Under the pieces are notes generated by a model. It worked only from the letters and a program-made list of their open reading frames with translations. It was not told the origin of the DNA and did not search any database. 38,990 nucleotides of DNA from UBA6183 sp964603255 (GTDB lineage Bacteria; Bacteroidota; Bacteroidia; UKL13-3), in NCBI GenBank assembly GCA_964603255.1, contig CAZRVA010000013.1:1-38990 (forward strand), read 5' to 3'. Below, one piece after another: positions 7,817 to 16,578 of the stretch. How positions within the stretch are numbered: position 1 is the first letter of the stretch; each line of letters starts with the position of its first letter. A program made the position numbers and the translations under genes.

Positions 7817-8368
7817 TTAATTTTTGGTTAAATAATCTTCTATTTTTTTTACTGCATGATGGTAAGAGGCTTTAAGAGCTCCAACTGATGTATCTAGCAC
7901 TTCGCTCATTTCTTCGTATTTCATGTTATCAAAATATTTTAAGTTAAATACCAGGCGTTGTTTTTCGGGTAAGGTTAAAATGGCTTGTTGTAATTTAAGT
8001 TCTGCATTGTTGCCATTAAAATATCCAGTTGTGGTTAAGTGATTCATCAACTCGGGTGAAGTTTCTTCAATATTTTGATGTTGTTTCTGTTTGTTTAAAT
8101 GATTTAAAGCCTCGTTGGTGGCAATGCGGTAAATCCAGGTATATAATTTAGCTTCTCCTTTAAACTGATGCAGGTTCTCCCAAACTTTAATCATGGTATT
8201 TTGAAGCACATCATCAGCGTCATCGTGGTTTATAACCATACGCCTAATGTGCCAATATGTTTTTTGCTGATATGCATTTAGCAGCCATTCAAACGCCTTG
8301 TGTTGCGTTGCTTTCTGAGCAAACGCCTGCAATATTTGGGCATCTGATATAGGTTGGGCTGCGTTCAT
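7817..8368 (-). CDS. ECF RNA polymerase sigma factor
   Basis: A 183-residue sigma-70 family protein with only regions 2 and 4. Region 2 is seen as DDADDVLQNTMIKVWENL followed by LYTWIYRIATNEALNHL (residues about 49-95). Region 4 is seen as LPEKQRLVFNLKYFDNMKYEEMSEVL with the helix-turn-helix continuing to VGALKASYHHAVKKIEDYL (about 132-180). It heads the operon with the membrane protein and the Spy-like protein. No exact TAnnTTTG octamer is found in the 223-base gap upstream, so it may be read from its own ECF-type promoter, which I could not define. Confidence 0.95.
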   Translation of the reverse strand: MNAAQPISDAQILQAFAQKATQHKAFEWLLNAYQQKTYWHIRRMVINHDDADDVLQNTMIKVWENLHQFKGEAKLYTWIYRIATNEALNHLNKQKQHQNIEETSPELMNHLTTTGYFNGNNAELKLQQAILTLPEKQRLVFNLKYFDNMKYEEMSEVLDTSVGALKASYHHAVKKIEDYLTKN

Positions 8369-8591
8369 CTATTTTAAACTGCTAATTTAGAGTAAATAAG
8401 CTACTAGTTGGTTTAATTGTGTTTTTAACTTTATTGCTAACTGCCTCAGTAACTTGGGTAAAAAGTTTGGGTAGGAGTTAAATTGCTTGTAGTTTTGTTG
8501 GCTGATACCTGTAATATAAATTGTTTTTGCTTGGCATGATGATTGTAAACTTAATGGTATCATATTTTGTTAAATAGCTAAACATACACCA

Positions 8592-9245
8592 ATGATTAAT
8601 CGAATTATTCTTCTTATTGTCCTTTCAACTTCTTTTGCCATAGCACAAAAAGCTCCCAAACCGGTTGATAAAAACGCAGATAAACTTTTAAGTTTGATAA
8701 GCACGCGTTACAAAAACTTTAAAAGTATTAAAGCCGATTTTGTATACAGCATAGAAAGTAAAGCTGAAAATATTAGCGAAAAACAAAAGGGTAGTATTTA
8801 TGTAAAAGGCAATAAATTTAGGTTAGATATAGCCGACCAAGTAATTATGTGCGACAATAAAACTGTTTGGACATACAGCAAAGAGGTAAACGAAGTGCAA
8901 GTAAACAACTACGACCCGAAAAAAGCGCCAATTAGGTTGGATGATATTTTTACCATGTACGACAAAGGTTTTTTATCAAAAATATTAGAAACCAAAAAGG
9001 AAGGTAAAAACGATATTGTTGTGGTTGAGTTAACTCCTAAAGATAAAAAGAGAAACTTCTTTAAAATTAAACTTACCATCGATAAAACCAATCAAACCAT
9101 TACCAAATCTCAAGTATTTGATAAAAACGGAACCATACACACTTACATTGTTACCAATCAAGTTCCGAACATTAAACTAGAAGATAAATTCTTTGTGTTT
9201 GATGTGAAGAAATATCCAAAATGCGAAGTAATTGATTTGAGGTAA
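8592..9245 (+). CDS. LolA-like outer-membrane lipoprotein carrier
   Basis: A 217-residue protein with a signal peptide (to about residue 19, SFAIAQ). The mature part is a LolA-type half-barrel: NFKSIKADFVYSIES, EKQKGSIYVKGNKFRLDI, then MCDNKTVWTYSKEVNEVQVNNY, all typical of Bacteroidota LolA-like proteins. LolA shuttles lipoproteins across the periplasm from LolCDE to the outer membrane; the lipoproteins encoded nearby (GldJ and the 9326-9859 product) would be clients. It stands alone: divergent from the ECF operon and ended by a bidirectional terminator. Confidence 0.88.
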   Translation: MINRIILLIVLSTSFAIAQKAPKPVDKNADKLLSLISTRYKNFKSIKADFVYSIESKAENISEKQKGSIYVKGNKFRLDIADQVIMCDNKTVWTYSKEVNEVQVNNYDPKKAPIRLDDIFTMYDKGFLSKILETKKEGKNDIVVVELTPKDKKRNFFKIKLTIDKTNQTITKSQVFDKNGTIHTYIVTNQVPNIKLEDKFFVFDVKKYPKCEVIDLR

Positions 9246-9261
9246 CTCAAAAATTAAAAAC

Positions 9262-9306
9262 AAAAAGAGGCGGACTTTAAAAGTAAAAGTACCGCCTCTT
9301 TTTTTA
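9262..9306. terminator. Bidirectional terminator between lolA-like gene and lipoprotein gene
   Basis: AAAAAGAGGCGG-ACTTT pairs with AAAGT-a-CCGCCTCTTTTTTT. The stem is long and GC-rich, with A and T runs on both sides, between convergent genes. Confidence 0.9.
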
Positions 9307-9325
9307 TGCTTTTGTTGGATTAAAC

Positions 9326-9859
9326 TTAATGAACAAATAGTGCCTGAATACTGTATTCCGTATCACTTCCAATCTCTACATCTTGTATGCCTTTAACACT
9401 AAATCCGCTGTCGGGCACATACCTTAATATTGTTTGAGATTGATACAATGAGTTGCTTTTTCCCATCCACGCATCAATGGTTTTTACATTTTGTTTTTCA
9501 TCAGTAGTTACCACTACTTTTTTCAGACTTTGCTTTTCATCTGTTGATGTGTAGCTAATCATAAACAAGTTGTTTGTGTTGGTTGTATCAACTTTAAAAG
9601 CGATTTTGTTGCTGGGTTTTGCCAAATCAAGGTCAGCAAAAATTTGAAGCTCTTTTTTCCAGTTAACAGTATCGTTTATTATAAAACTATCTTGTTTTTG
9701 CTGGTAGGTAAGTACTTGTTTTATTCCGGTTTTTTGTTCGGTTAATAAGGTTATTTCGTGCTCAAAAAACTGCTTAGTGTCAAACAACGTTACGTTATTT
9801 TCAGGTATGCTTTGGCACGAGACCAATATTGCAAAACAAGCCACTATAACTAATCGCAT
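9326..9859 (-). CDS. Putative lipoprotein of unknown function
   Basis: A 177-residue protein with a short lipoprotein signal ending ILVSC (lipidated Cys15). I do not recognise the mature domain. It is rich in beta-type alternation with repeated TTDEKQ/STDEKQ stretches and could be a small beta-sandwich or barrel. Its ATG overlaps the 3' end of gpmI by 10 bases in another frame, so the two are probably translated in a coupled way; no functional link to glycolysis follows from that. The 3' end lies just after the shared terminator with the LolA-like gene. Confidence 0.75.
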   Translation of the reverse strand: MRLVIVACFAILVSCQSIPENNVTLFDTKQFFEHEITLLTEQKTGIKQVLTYQQKQDSFIINDTVNWKKELQIFADLDLAKPSNKIAFKVDTTNTNNLFMISYTSTDEKQSLKKVVVTTDEKQNVKTIDAWMGKSNSLYQSQTILRYVPDSGFSVKGIQDVEIGSDTEYSIQALFVH

Positions 9860-11376
9860 AATAAACTTTTACCCGTCATTTGTGGCGGTTGAGGAATTTG
9901 TAATAAACTTAATACGGTTGGCGCAACATCGGCCAAGCGGCCTGGTCTTACTCGTTTTCCATTTCCGTTCACCACAATGAAAGGTACTTCGTTGGTGGTA
10001 TGTGCCGTGTTTGGTGTACCATCCTCTTCGTTGGTCATGTACTCGCCATTACCATGATCTGCAGTTACCAGTAATGTGTAATTGTTTTCTGTAGCAGCAG
10101 CTACAATTCTACCCAAACAATCATCAACCTTTTCTACCGCTTTTATTTCTGCACTTACCACACCGGTGTGTCCAACCATATCGGGGTTTGCAAAGTTTAC
10201 ACACATAAAATCAGGCTTATCTGTTGTAATGGCCTGCAATGCAAAACCACATACTTCTTCAGCACTCATTTCCGGTTGTAAATCGTAGGTGGCCACTTTT
10301 GGCGATGGCGCTAAAAACCTGCTCTCGCCAATAAAGGGTTGTTCTCTGCCTCCACTAAAAAAGAAAGTTACATGCGGATATTTTTCTGTTTCGGCAACAC
10401 GTACTTGTGTTTTTTGGTGTTTTTCCAACACTTCACCCAAGGTCATTTGCAAATCAATATCAGGAAAAACCACACCTATATTTTTATACGTTTTGTCGTA
10501 CTCGGTTAAAGTAATGTAGTGCAGGTTTAACTTGTGCATGTTATGCTCATAGAAATCGGTTTGTGTTAATACCTCAGTAATTTCACGACCACGGTCGGTT
10601 CTAAAATTAAAACAAATTACCACATCTCCATCTGCAATTTTAGCCACAGGACTGTTGTTGGCATCTGTGCAAATAACAGGTTTAATAAACTCATCAGTTT
10701 CTCCGGCAGCGTATCTGTTTTCAATGGTATTTAAAACGTCTGTAGTGTGTTCGCCTGTTGCATTTACCATACAATCGTAGGCTAATTTTACACGCTCCCA
10801 GCGTTTATCTCTATCCATGGCGTAGTAGCGTCCGCAAACTGATGCCAATTTGCCCCCAGTTTGGTTTAACTCATTAATTACTTTTTGTAGGTAACCTCTA
10901 CCATTTTTCGGGTCTGTGTCGCGGCCATCTGTAAATGCATGAACAAAGAAGTTATTTACACTTTCTTTCTGCATCATTTTGCATAAACCCAATAAGTGCT
11001 CTATGCTTGAGTGCACGCCACCATCACTAACCAAACCAATTAAGTGTATGTTTTTATTGTTATTTTTTGCATGGTTAATGGCGTTTAATAGTGTTTCATT
11101 TTTAAACACATCACCATCATTAAACGATTTATTGATTAGCACCAATTGCTGGTATACCACGCGTCCTGCACCTAAATTCATGTGACCAACTTCGCTGTTA
11201 CCCATTTGTCCATCAGGTAAACCTACATCAAGTCCACTAGTTTTAATACTAGTACCCGGGTATTTTTTTACTATCGAATCAAAGTTTGGAGTATTTGCTT
11301 GGTAAATTGCGTTACCATCGTATGGTTTTCCATTGCCCCAACCATCCAAAATTATTAAAGCCACTTTATTAGTCAT
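9850..11376 (-). CDS. gpmI: 2,3-bisphosphoglycerate-independent phosphoglycerate mutase
   Basis: A 508-residue enzyme of the alkaline-phosphatase superfamily that interconverts 3- and 2-phosphoglycerate in glycolysis using two Mn2+. Seen: ALIILDGWG (metal ligand D11), MGNSEVGHMNLGAGR with nucleophile S61, AFTDGRDTDP, FNFRTDRGREIT, and C-terminal LLVTADHGNGE plus AHTTNEVPF. The frame is open to 11430, but the added residues are not family-like and a TATTTTTG octamer lies 4 bases before ATG 11376, so that ATG is taken. The length matches the family (about 510). The 3' end overlaps the lipoprotein gene by 10 bases. Confidence 0.97.
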   Translation of the reverse strand: MTNKVALIILDGWGNGKPYDGNAIYQANTPNFDSIVKKYPGTSIKTSGLDVGLPDGQMGNSEVGHMNLGAGRVVYQQLVLINKSFNDGDVFKNETLLNAINHAKNNNKNIHLIGLVSDGGVHSSIEHLLGLCKMMQKESVNNFFVHAFTDGRDTDPKNGRGYLQKVINELNQTGGKLASVCGRYYAMDRDKRWERVKLAYDCMVNATGEHTTDVLNTIENRYAAGETDEFIKPVICTDANNSPVAKIADGDVVICFNFRTDRGREITEVLTQTDFYEHNMHKLNLHYITLTEYDKTYKNIGVVFPDIDLQMTLGEVLEKHQKTQVRVAETEKYPHVTFFFSGGREQPFIGESRFLAPSPKVATYDLQPEMSAEEVCGFALQAITTDKPDFMCVNFANPDMVGHTGVVSAEIKAVEKVDDCLGRIVAAATENNYTLLVTADHGNGEYMTNEEDGTPNTAHTTNEVPFIVVNGNGKRVRPGRLADVAPTVLSLLQIPQPPQMTGKSLLCD

Positions 11377-11380
11377 GGTG

Positions 11381-11388
11381 CAAAAATA
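11381..11388 (-). promoter_or_regulatory. -7 promoter octamer TATTTTTG for gpmI
   Basis: Exact TAnnTTTG on the minus strand, only 4 bases before ATG 11376, which would give a leaderless or nearly leaderless transcript. No TTG is found at the usual -33 spacing. Confidence 0.4.
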
Positions 11389-11491
11389 AGTAATAAAACT
11401 TTTATGCCTTGTTATTTTGCATATCAACATTTTTAGTAATTTGCACCTGTGGCACGCTTTTGGTTAATGCTTGCACACAAACAAACACAAA

Positions 11492-11884
11492 ATGAAGAAC
11501 ACCGTATTTAAATATATATTTGGTTTGATGTTAATGTTCAGTACATCAGCAGCGTGGGCCGATGGCTTTGATGATATTGTTACTGCGCTAAAAAACTCGA
11601 ACGCCAAAGAAGTGTCTAAATTTTTTAATGGTAATGTAGAATTAACCATTAACGATAATGAAGGTGTATACAGCAAGCAACAAGCTGAAATGATGATTAA
11701 AAACTTTTTAGTCAACAATCAACCTAAAAATATTACCATACAACACCGTGGCTCATCAGGCCAAAGTGCTAAATATGCTATAGCCAATTACGAGACTGCT
11801 CAGGGTAAGTTTCGTGTTTACATTTTTATGAAAGACAGCGGTGGTGGCATGTTGGTGCACGAAATGAGATTTGAGAAGGAATAG
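11492..11884 (+). CDS. DUF4783 exported protein
   Basis: A 130-residue protein with a signal peptide (to about AAWA) and one DUF4783 domain, an NTF2-like fold common in Bacteroidota: FDDIVTALKNSNAKEVSKFF, ELTINDNEGVYSKQQAEMMIKNF, and a C-terminal RVYIFMKDSGGGMLVHEMRFE. The biochemical role is unknown. An in-frame ATG exists 7 codons upstream (11471), but the signal peptide starts cleanly at 11492. It lies 31 bases ahead of nadC in the same direction, a pairing I recall from other Bacteroidota. Confidence 0.85.
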   Translation: MKNTVFKYIFGLMLMFSTSAAWADGFDDIVTALKNSNAKEVSKFFNGNVELTINDNEGVYSKQQAEMMIKNFLVNNQPKNITIQHRGSSGQSAKYAIANYETAQGKFRVYIFMKDSGGGMLVHEMRFEKE

Positions 11885-11915
11885 TTTATTATTTATTCAA
11901 CCCAAGTAAAAATTA

Positions 11916-12770
11916 ATGGAAGATTTATTGAACAACGAGTTAGTTAAACAACTAATTGATATTTCGTTTGCGGAAGATATTGGAGAAGGCGATCACACTT
12001 CGTTAGCTACTATTAATGCTGATGAAAATGGCAAGTCAATTATTGTAGCAAAAGATACGGGTATTATTGCTGGGTTAATGTTGGTAGAATACATCTTTAA
12101 AAAAGTGGATGCCAACTTAATTGTTAATTTATTAAAACAAGACGGAGATGCCGTTGCTTATGGAGATGTTGTTTTAGAGGTAACAGGTAGCTCAAGAAGT
12201 ATGCTTACTGCCGAGCGTACCGTGCTTAACTTTATTCAACGATTGAGTGGTGTGGCTTCGTTAACATCAAAATATTTGGCTGAGTTAAAAGGACTACATA
12301 CCCAAATTTTAGACACACGCAAAACCACTCCAGGTATGCGTTTATTGGAAAAATATGCCGTTAAGGTTGGGGGAGGAGCAAACCACAGAATTGGTTTGTA
12401 CGATATGATTTTGATTAAAGATAATCATGTTGATTTCTCTGGTGGGATTGAGAAGGCGATTGCGCGTACCCAAAAATATTTAAAGGAAAATAACCTCAAC
12501 TTAAAGATTGAAGTAGAAACCAGAACATTGGATGAAGTGAAACAAGTGCTTGCTATTGGTGGTGTGCATCGCATCATGCTCGATAACTTCTCTCCGGATT
12601 TATTGCGTGAGGCGGTAAAGCTAATTGATGGGAGATTTGAAACTGAAGCAAGTGGTGGCATTACCCTTCAAACCTTGAGAAGTTACGCTGAAACAGGTGT
12701 TGATTTTATTTCATCAGGTGCGCTTACTCACAGTGTAAAAGCAATGGATTTAAGCATGAGAGCTGTTTAA
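11916..12770 (+). CDS. nadC: Nicotinate-nucleotide pyrophosphorylase (carboxylating)
   Basis: A 284-residue cytosolic enzyme that converts quinolinate and PRPP to nicotinate mononucleotide, CO2 and PPi in de novo NAD synthesis. Typical blocks are seen in order: FAEDIGEGDHTS, LTAERTVLNFIQRLSGVAS, DTRKTTPGMRLLEKYAVKVGGG with NHRIGLYDMILIKDNH, IEVETRTLDE, and the C-terminal EASGGITLQTL plus VDFISSGALTHS phosphate-binding loops. Length and motifs are complete. It probably shares a transcript with the DUF4783 gene and ends at a hairpin. nadA and nadB are not in the window. Confidence 0.97.
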   Translation: MEDLLNNELVKQLIDISFAEDIGEGDHTSLATINADENGKSIIVAKDTGIIAGLMLVEYIFKKVDANLIVNLLKQDGDAVAYGDVVLEVTGSSRSMLTAERTVLNFIQRLSGVASLTSKYLAELKGLHTQILDTRKTTPGMRLLEKYAVKVGGGANHRIGLYDMILIKDNHVDFSGGIEKAIARTQKYLKENNLNLKIEVETRTLDEVKQVLAIGGVHRIMLDNFSPDLLREAVKLIDGRFETEASGGITLQTLRSYAETGVDFISSGALTHSVKAMDLSMRAV

Positions 12771-12805
12771 ATATTTCTTTAGATTAAAATCAAAATCATA
12801 CTCAA

Positions 12806-12843
12806 TAAAAAAGCCGACTAAAATTTATTAGCCGGCTTTTTAG
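12806..12843. terminator. Bidirectional terminator between nadC and gldJ
   Basis: AAAAAAGCCGaCTAA pairs with TTAGcCGGCTTTTT around a short AT loop, between two convergent genes. Confidence 0.85.
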
Positions 12844-12857
12844 TTATAAGTTATTTC

Positions 12858-14297
12858 TTATTTTGATTTTCTTGGATCACCCACACGGTCCATTACACAA
12901 CGGAAACCAATGGTTGCAGTTGATAAATCCTCATCCAAAAATCTTCTTGAACCAGGTGTCATCCAATAAGCTCTATCGTTCCATGAACCACCTTTATAAA
13001 CTCGAGCAGTATTCTTAATTAAACTGGTTACACCGTAATCATATTTTTGTTCAAGGTCTGAGTATTCCAACTCATCTTTAAATCCAATATTGTTTGATTT
13101 ACGGTAGTTTCTGCGTTTAGCATTTTCAGCCTCGGTTACATCTCTGTATGGAATACGACCTAAACTATCTTTTTCGGCAACAATACCATCAGCATCTGTA
13201 ACTTTAGTTTTGTAAACGTTACCACGGAAAGGTGCAATCTCTTGGCCATCTTCCCACGATAGTGGACGATAAACATCCATTGTCCACTCACTTACGTTAC
13301 CCGCCATGTGGTACAAACCAAAATCGTTAGGTAAATAATCTTCATTTTTAACAGGAACAGTGTAGAAACCTGCATCATTTAAGCGACCTGCAACACCCGC
13401 AGCATCACCACGACCACGTATGTAGTTGGCATACATTGTACCACGGTTTTTCTCAGAATCGCTTCTACGCATGGTTAATCCATCCCAAGGGTAAATGCGT
13501 TTCACGTCAATGTTTTCATTGTATTCAGGTGACATGTAGCCATATGCAGCATATTCCCATTCAGCTTCTGTTGGTAAACGGTAATCTGGTAGTAAGATTC
13601 CATCTTCCATACGAACCTGACGCGTTTTTCCACCTGGAGCGTAATCTTTTAGTTCTTTTTTTACTGTTGGGGTATATAAACCTAACAAGTAAGCCTCGGT
13701 ATTAAAGTTGTTATCACCTGTAGTTTTTTGAACATCAAGATCGATAAAGCCTTCACGTGCTAGAATCATCTCGTTAACACGGTCGGTACGCCAATCAGTG
13801 TATGCTTTAGCTTGTAACCAACTTACACCAACAACCGGATATTCTCTGTATGCAGGGTGACGTAAGTAGTACAACACATAAGGTTCGTTATACGAAAGTT
13901 TGTTACGCCAAACCAAAGTATCAGGCAATGCGCCACGATATACCAATGGGTTATCAACAAAAACGCGGTTTAACCAATATAAGTATTCCAAATAATGGAA
14001 GTTGGTAACCTCTGTTTCATCCATATAAAAACTCGGAACAGAAACCCTGCGCTTAAGTGCATTGCGTTCGAACATTACATCGTTCTCAAAGTTACCTAAG
14101 CTAACAGTACCGCCTTCAATAAAAACTAAACCCGGACCTGTTTCTTGCTCTTGGAACTTTGGTTTTTCAAAGCCGCCCCACTTCTCGTTGTTGTATTGCC
14201 AGCCGGTGGTCTCCGACTTAGGTTTTTTACACCCTGTGCCAATAAACACGCTATGGGCTAGTGCTGCTAAAAGAAAAACTTTTGTGGCCTGCTTCAT
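12858..14297 (-). CDS. gldJ: Gliding motility lipoprotein GldJ
   Basis: A 479-residue lipoprotein (signal ending FIGTGC, lipidated Cys23) with a formylglycine-generating-enzyme-like (SUMF1) fold: GPGLVFIEGGTVSLG, SFYMDETEVTN, YPVVGVSWLQA, LPTEAEWEYAAYG, LYHMAGNVSEW, VYKGGSWND and TIGFRCV. The GldJ-specific stretch GALPDTLVWRN with YLRHPAYREYPVVG separates it from GldK. GldJ is an outer-membrane lipoprotein of the gliding/type IX secretion apparatus that stabilises the GldK ring; it is not a sulfatase modifier. ATG 14297 is chosen because the longer frame starts at a TTG that is part of the -7 octamer. It is read after two PorP/SprF genes. Confidence 0.9.
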   Translation of the reverse strand: MKQATKVFLLAALAHSVFIGTGCKKPKSETTGWQYNNEKWGGFEKPKFQEQETGPGLVFIEGGTVSLGNFENDVMFERNALKRRVSVPSFYMDETEVTNFHYLEYLYWLNRVFVDNPLVYRGALPDTLVWRNKLSYNEPYVLYYLRHPAYREYPVVGVSWLQAKAYTDWRTDRVNEMILAREGFIDLDVQKTTGDNNFNTEAYLLGLYTPTVKKELKDYAPGGKTRQVRMEDGILLPDYRLPTEAEWEYAAYGYMSPEYNENIDVKRIYPWDGLTMRRSDSEKNRGTMYANYIRGRGDAAGVAGRLNDAGFYTVPVKNEDYLPNDFGLYHMAGNVSEWTMDVYRPLSWEDGQEIAPFRGNVYKTKVTDADGIVAEKDSLGRIPYRDVTEAENAKRRNYRKSNNIGFKDELEYSDLEQKYDYGVTSLIKNTARVYKGGSWNDRAYWMTPGSRRFLDEDLSTATIGFRCVMDRVGDPRKSK

Positions 14298-14327
14298 ATT
14301 TAAATCGTTTTGAAGTATTAAATTTTT

Positions 14328-14335
14328 CAAATATA
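14328..14335 (-). promoter_or_regulatory. -7 promoter octamer TATATTTG for gldJ
   Basis: Exact TAnnTTTG on the minus strand, 30 bases before ATG 14297. A TTG at 14361-14359 lies 23 bases further upstream, a little long for the -33 element. Confidence 0.5.
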
Positions 14336-14382
14336 ACGGAAAATAAATGGAATTATTCCAATATTTATTTAGAATTTTTAGA

Positions 14383-15375
14383 TTAAAGTGCCGGACAAGA
14401 AATCATTTTTGTTCTTGATCTTGGCCTTTTCTTTGGTGTAACTTCAAATGCCATTGAAATTTCGTGAGAGCCTTGTGTAGCTGTACGTGCCCCAGAAACA
14501 GTAACATCGTAGCTGTAACCCAAACGAAACTTAGGGAATTTTATGCCTAACATTACTATGGCTGCATCTGTGTTTTTGCTAGTTTGGCGGAACCATAATC
14601 CAGCTGTTAACGCTTGTTTTTTTACATACATACCTAAGTTGAGTTGGTTAAAGTTACGTTGACTCATGTATAGTATGCTTGGAGATAAAGTTACACGTTG
14701 CTCTTCATTTCTCTCGTGTGTGAGTGAAATGTTTAAGCCTGCATGCGCAGTAAATCTCCTTGGGAGTTTAAATTCTTCTTTTGGGCTGTTTTCGTAGTAA
14801 AATGATTGGTTGGGTTCAGTTAAATTGTGTGCAGCAAATCCAGCAAAAAAAGTTTCGCTGTAAACAACAATTCCTGCTCCAAAATTCGGAAACATCCTGT
14901 TTTGTGACCCAACTGGTTCCTGAGTTGGGTAAACAAATCCTAATCGATCGTCTATTTGGTCTCCAAATCTAAACTTACTGAAATCATAGCTTTTTTGAAC
15001 AAATGTTCCCTGCACAGCGGCCCTCATCCTTACTTTACGACTTAATGGTGTGTAGAAGGAATAAGATAAACTGGCTTGATTGGTTGTTAATCTGCCGTCA
15101 CCGGCAACGTCATTTAAAAATGTGGCTCCAATTCCTCCTAATTTGTTAACGTGTGCATCAATACCTGCGTATGAAGTTTTGAAGTTATTAGATACACCAA
15201 CATATTGGTCGCGATAGGCAGCATTGAATCGAATATTACCACTCGCACCTGTTAAAGCTGGATTGGTGTATATAGGAACAGCATAAAATTGGCTGAACTG
15301 CGGATCCTGAGCAAACGAGTGTGTTGCAAACAGGGTACCAGCTATTAATATTATCAGGCTACGAAAAAAAAGCAT
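14383..15375 (-). CDS. PorP/SprF family type IX secretion membrane protein (copy 1)
   Basis: A 330-residue outer-membrane beta-barrel with a signal peptide followed by QDPQFSQFYAVPIYTNPALTG, the family hallmark just after the cleavage site. Later landmarks are NFGAGIVVYSETFFAGFAAHNLTEP and the closing FRLGYSYDVTVSG followed by SHEISMAFE. PorP/SprF proteins form part of the outer-membrane end of the type IX system, or pair with specific cargo such as SprB-like adhesins. It is a tandem paralogue of the next gene, with the same motif order and a closing cysteine (SCPAL). It lies 85 bases ahead of gldJ and has its own promoter octamer. Confidence 0.92.
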   Translation of the reverse strand: MLFFRSLIILIAGTLFATHSFAQDPQFSQFYAVPIYTNPALTGASGNIRFNAAYRDQYVGVSNNFKTSYAGIDAHVNKLGGIGATFLNDVAGDGRLTTNQASLSYSFYTPLSRKVRMRAAVQGTFVQKSYDFSKFRFGDQIDDRLGFVYPTQEPVGSQNRMFPNFGAGIVVYSETFFAGFAAHNLTEPNQSFYYENSPKEEFKLPRRFTAHAGLNISLTHERNEEQRVTLSPSILYMSQRNFNQLNLGMYVKKQALTAGLWFRQTSKNTDAAIVMLGIKFPKFRLGYSYDVTVSGARTATQGSHEISMAFEVTPKKRPRSRTKMISCPAL

Positions 15376-15395
15376 AAATGCATGATTAAGCTATA

Positions 15396-15403
15396 CAAAT
15401 GTA
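15396..15403 (-). promoter_or_regulatory. -7 promoter octamer TACATTTG for PorP/SprF copy 1
   Basis: Exact TAnnTTTG on the minus strand, 20 bases before ATG 15375, inside the 44-base gap between the two PorP/SprF genes. No properly spaced TTG is found. Confidence 0.45.
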
Positions 15404-15419
15404 ACCAAAAAGTTTAAAA

Positions 15420-16430
15420 TTAAAACTCCGGACAACGAATAGCTCGAATTGATTTTTTCGGGATGCGTTTTCTCAATTCGAAAGAGAGTGAAACTTCGTG
15501 CGAAGCCCTTGCTCCTGGTCGCGCATTCGAAACTGTAGCATCGTATGAGTAACCTATGCGAACTTTCTCATAACGTAAACCTAACAATATGATTAAAGCA
15601 TCAGAGTTTGCTGTGGTTTGACGGAAGTATCCCCCTAAAATGTAAGATCCTTTGTTGTAGTACATACCCAAATTTAGTTCAGAAAACGAACCTTGTTGCA
15701 TGTATACGATGTTAGGAGAGAGACTTACGTTGTTCTTGTTAGACTTTTTGTTTTCAGGACGAAGTGGGATTTGAGCACCTGCGTGTACAGTTATTTTTCT
15801 AGAGATAACGTTTTTGTTTTGATAGGTATTCCAGAATTTTTGACTTGGTTCAGTAAGGTTATGAACTGCAAAACCACCGTAAGCGTATTTGGTATAACCT
15901 ATGAAGCCGGCCGCAAAATTAGGTATGGTAATGGCTGGGTTTGGAGGAGCTTCACCTGTTACCGGTTTAACAATTCCGTACTGTTTCAAAATTTGATCAC
16001 CCCAAGTGAAGTTGCCAAAATCAAGTGTTTTTTGCATGATGGTAGCTTGCACACTTGCGCGAATGGTAAAGTATCTGTTTACTGGAATTTGATATGAATA
16101 TGCGCCCGAAACTGCATTGGTGGTTAATAATCCAACACCCGCTTGATCTCTGGTTACCATAACACCAATACCCCCATTAATAATGTCGTAATGTTCATCA
16201 AAAGATGCCGACATGGTTGTAAATGTACCGGCAATACTACTCCATTGGTTACGTGCATTGGTTACAATTCTACCATGGTTGGTACTGCCAGCAAATGCCG
16301 GATTTATGTACATAGGATTGGCATAGAATTGCGAAAAGTGGGGGTCCTGAGCAAGCAGGTCGCCTTTCACAACAATCATTATAGCCATATATAAAAGTAA
16401 CTTCCTTTTTGCCGAAAGTGAAAATTTCAT
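15420..16430 (-). CDS. PorP/SprF family type IX secretion membrane protein (copy 2)
   Basis: A 336-residue paralogue of the preceding protein: signal peptide to LLAQ, then DPHFSQFYANPMYINPAFAGS, mid-protein NFAAGFIGYTKYAYGGFAVHNLTEPSQ and terminal VRIGYSYDATVSNARPGA plus SHEVSLSFEL. A cysteine closes the protein (RCPEF), as in the neighbour. It is first of three minus-strand genes (copy 2, copy 1, gldJ), which suggests one transcription unit with internal promoters. Divergent from porU across 148 bases. Without a linked giant adhesin gene it is unclear whether it is the core PorP or a cargo-specific SprF. Confidence 0.92.
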   Translation of the reverse strand: MKFSLSAKRKLLLYMAIMIVVKGDLLAQDPHFSQFYANPMYINPAFAGSTNHGRIVTNARNQWSSIAGTFTTMSASFDEHYDIINGGIGVMVTRDQAGVGLLTTNAVSGAYSYQIPVNRYFTIRASVQATIMQKTLDFGNFTWGDQILKQYGIVKPVTGEAPPNPAITIPNFAAGFIGYTKYAYGGFAVHNLTEPSQKFWNTYQNKNVISRKITVHAGAQIPLRPENKKSNKNNVSLSPNIVYMQQGSFSELNLGMYYNKGSYILGGYFRQTTANSDALIILLGLRYEKVRIGYSYDATVSNARPGARASHEVSLSFELRKRIPKKSIRAIRCPEF

Positions 16431-16578
16431 TTTAGTGTTAAACCTTTTAGTTTGTAAAGCTTGTTTACACTTGCTTTAACAAACAGTTCCCCCTTTACTA
16501 TCTATTGTTTATATTCATGCCGTTTTTGGGAATGAACATATAATTAATTTCATTTGTTAACGTTATGATTCGCAACCA

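Noticed and set aside
8369..8591. Promoter for the first ECF operon and the LolA-like gene in the 223-base divergent gap
   Set aside because: Only near-matches to TAnnTTTG (such as TATTTTG before the LolA-like gene) are seen; none is strong enough to call.
9850..9859. Possible frameshift or split gene at the gpmI/lipoprotein overlap
   Set aside because: Both proteins are complete: gpmI has its normal end and the lipoprotein has its own signal and lipobox.
11377..11430. 18 extra N-terminal residues of phosphoglycerate mutase
   Set aside because: The family begins near ALIILDGWG, and a promoter octamer lies immediately before ATG 11376.
12858..14297. Formylglycine-generating enzyme (sulfatase modifier) for the SUMF1-fold protein
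   Set aside because: It is a lipoprotein with GldJ-specific blocks and lies next to type IX secretion genes; no sulfatase is nearby.
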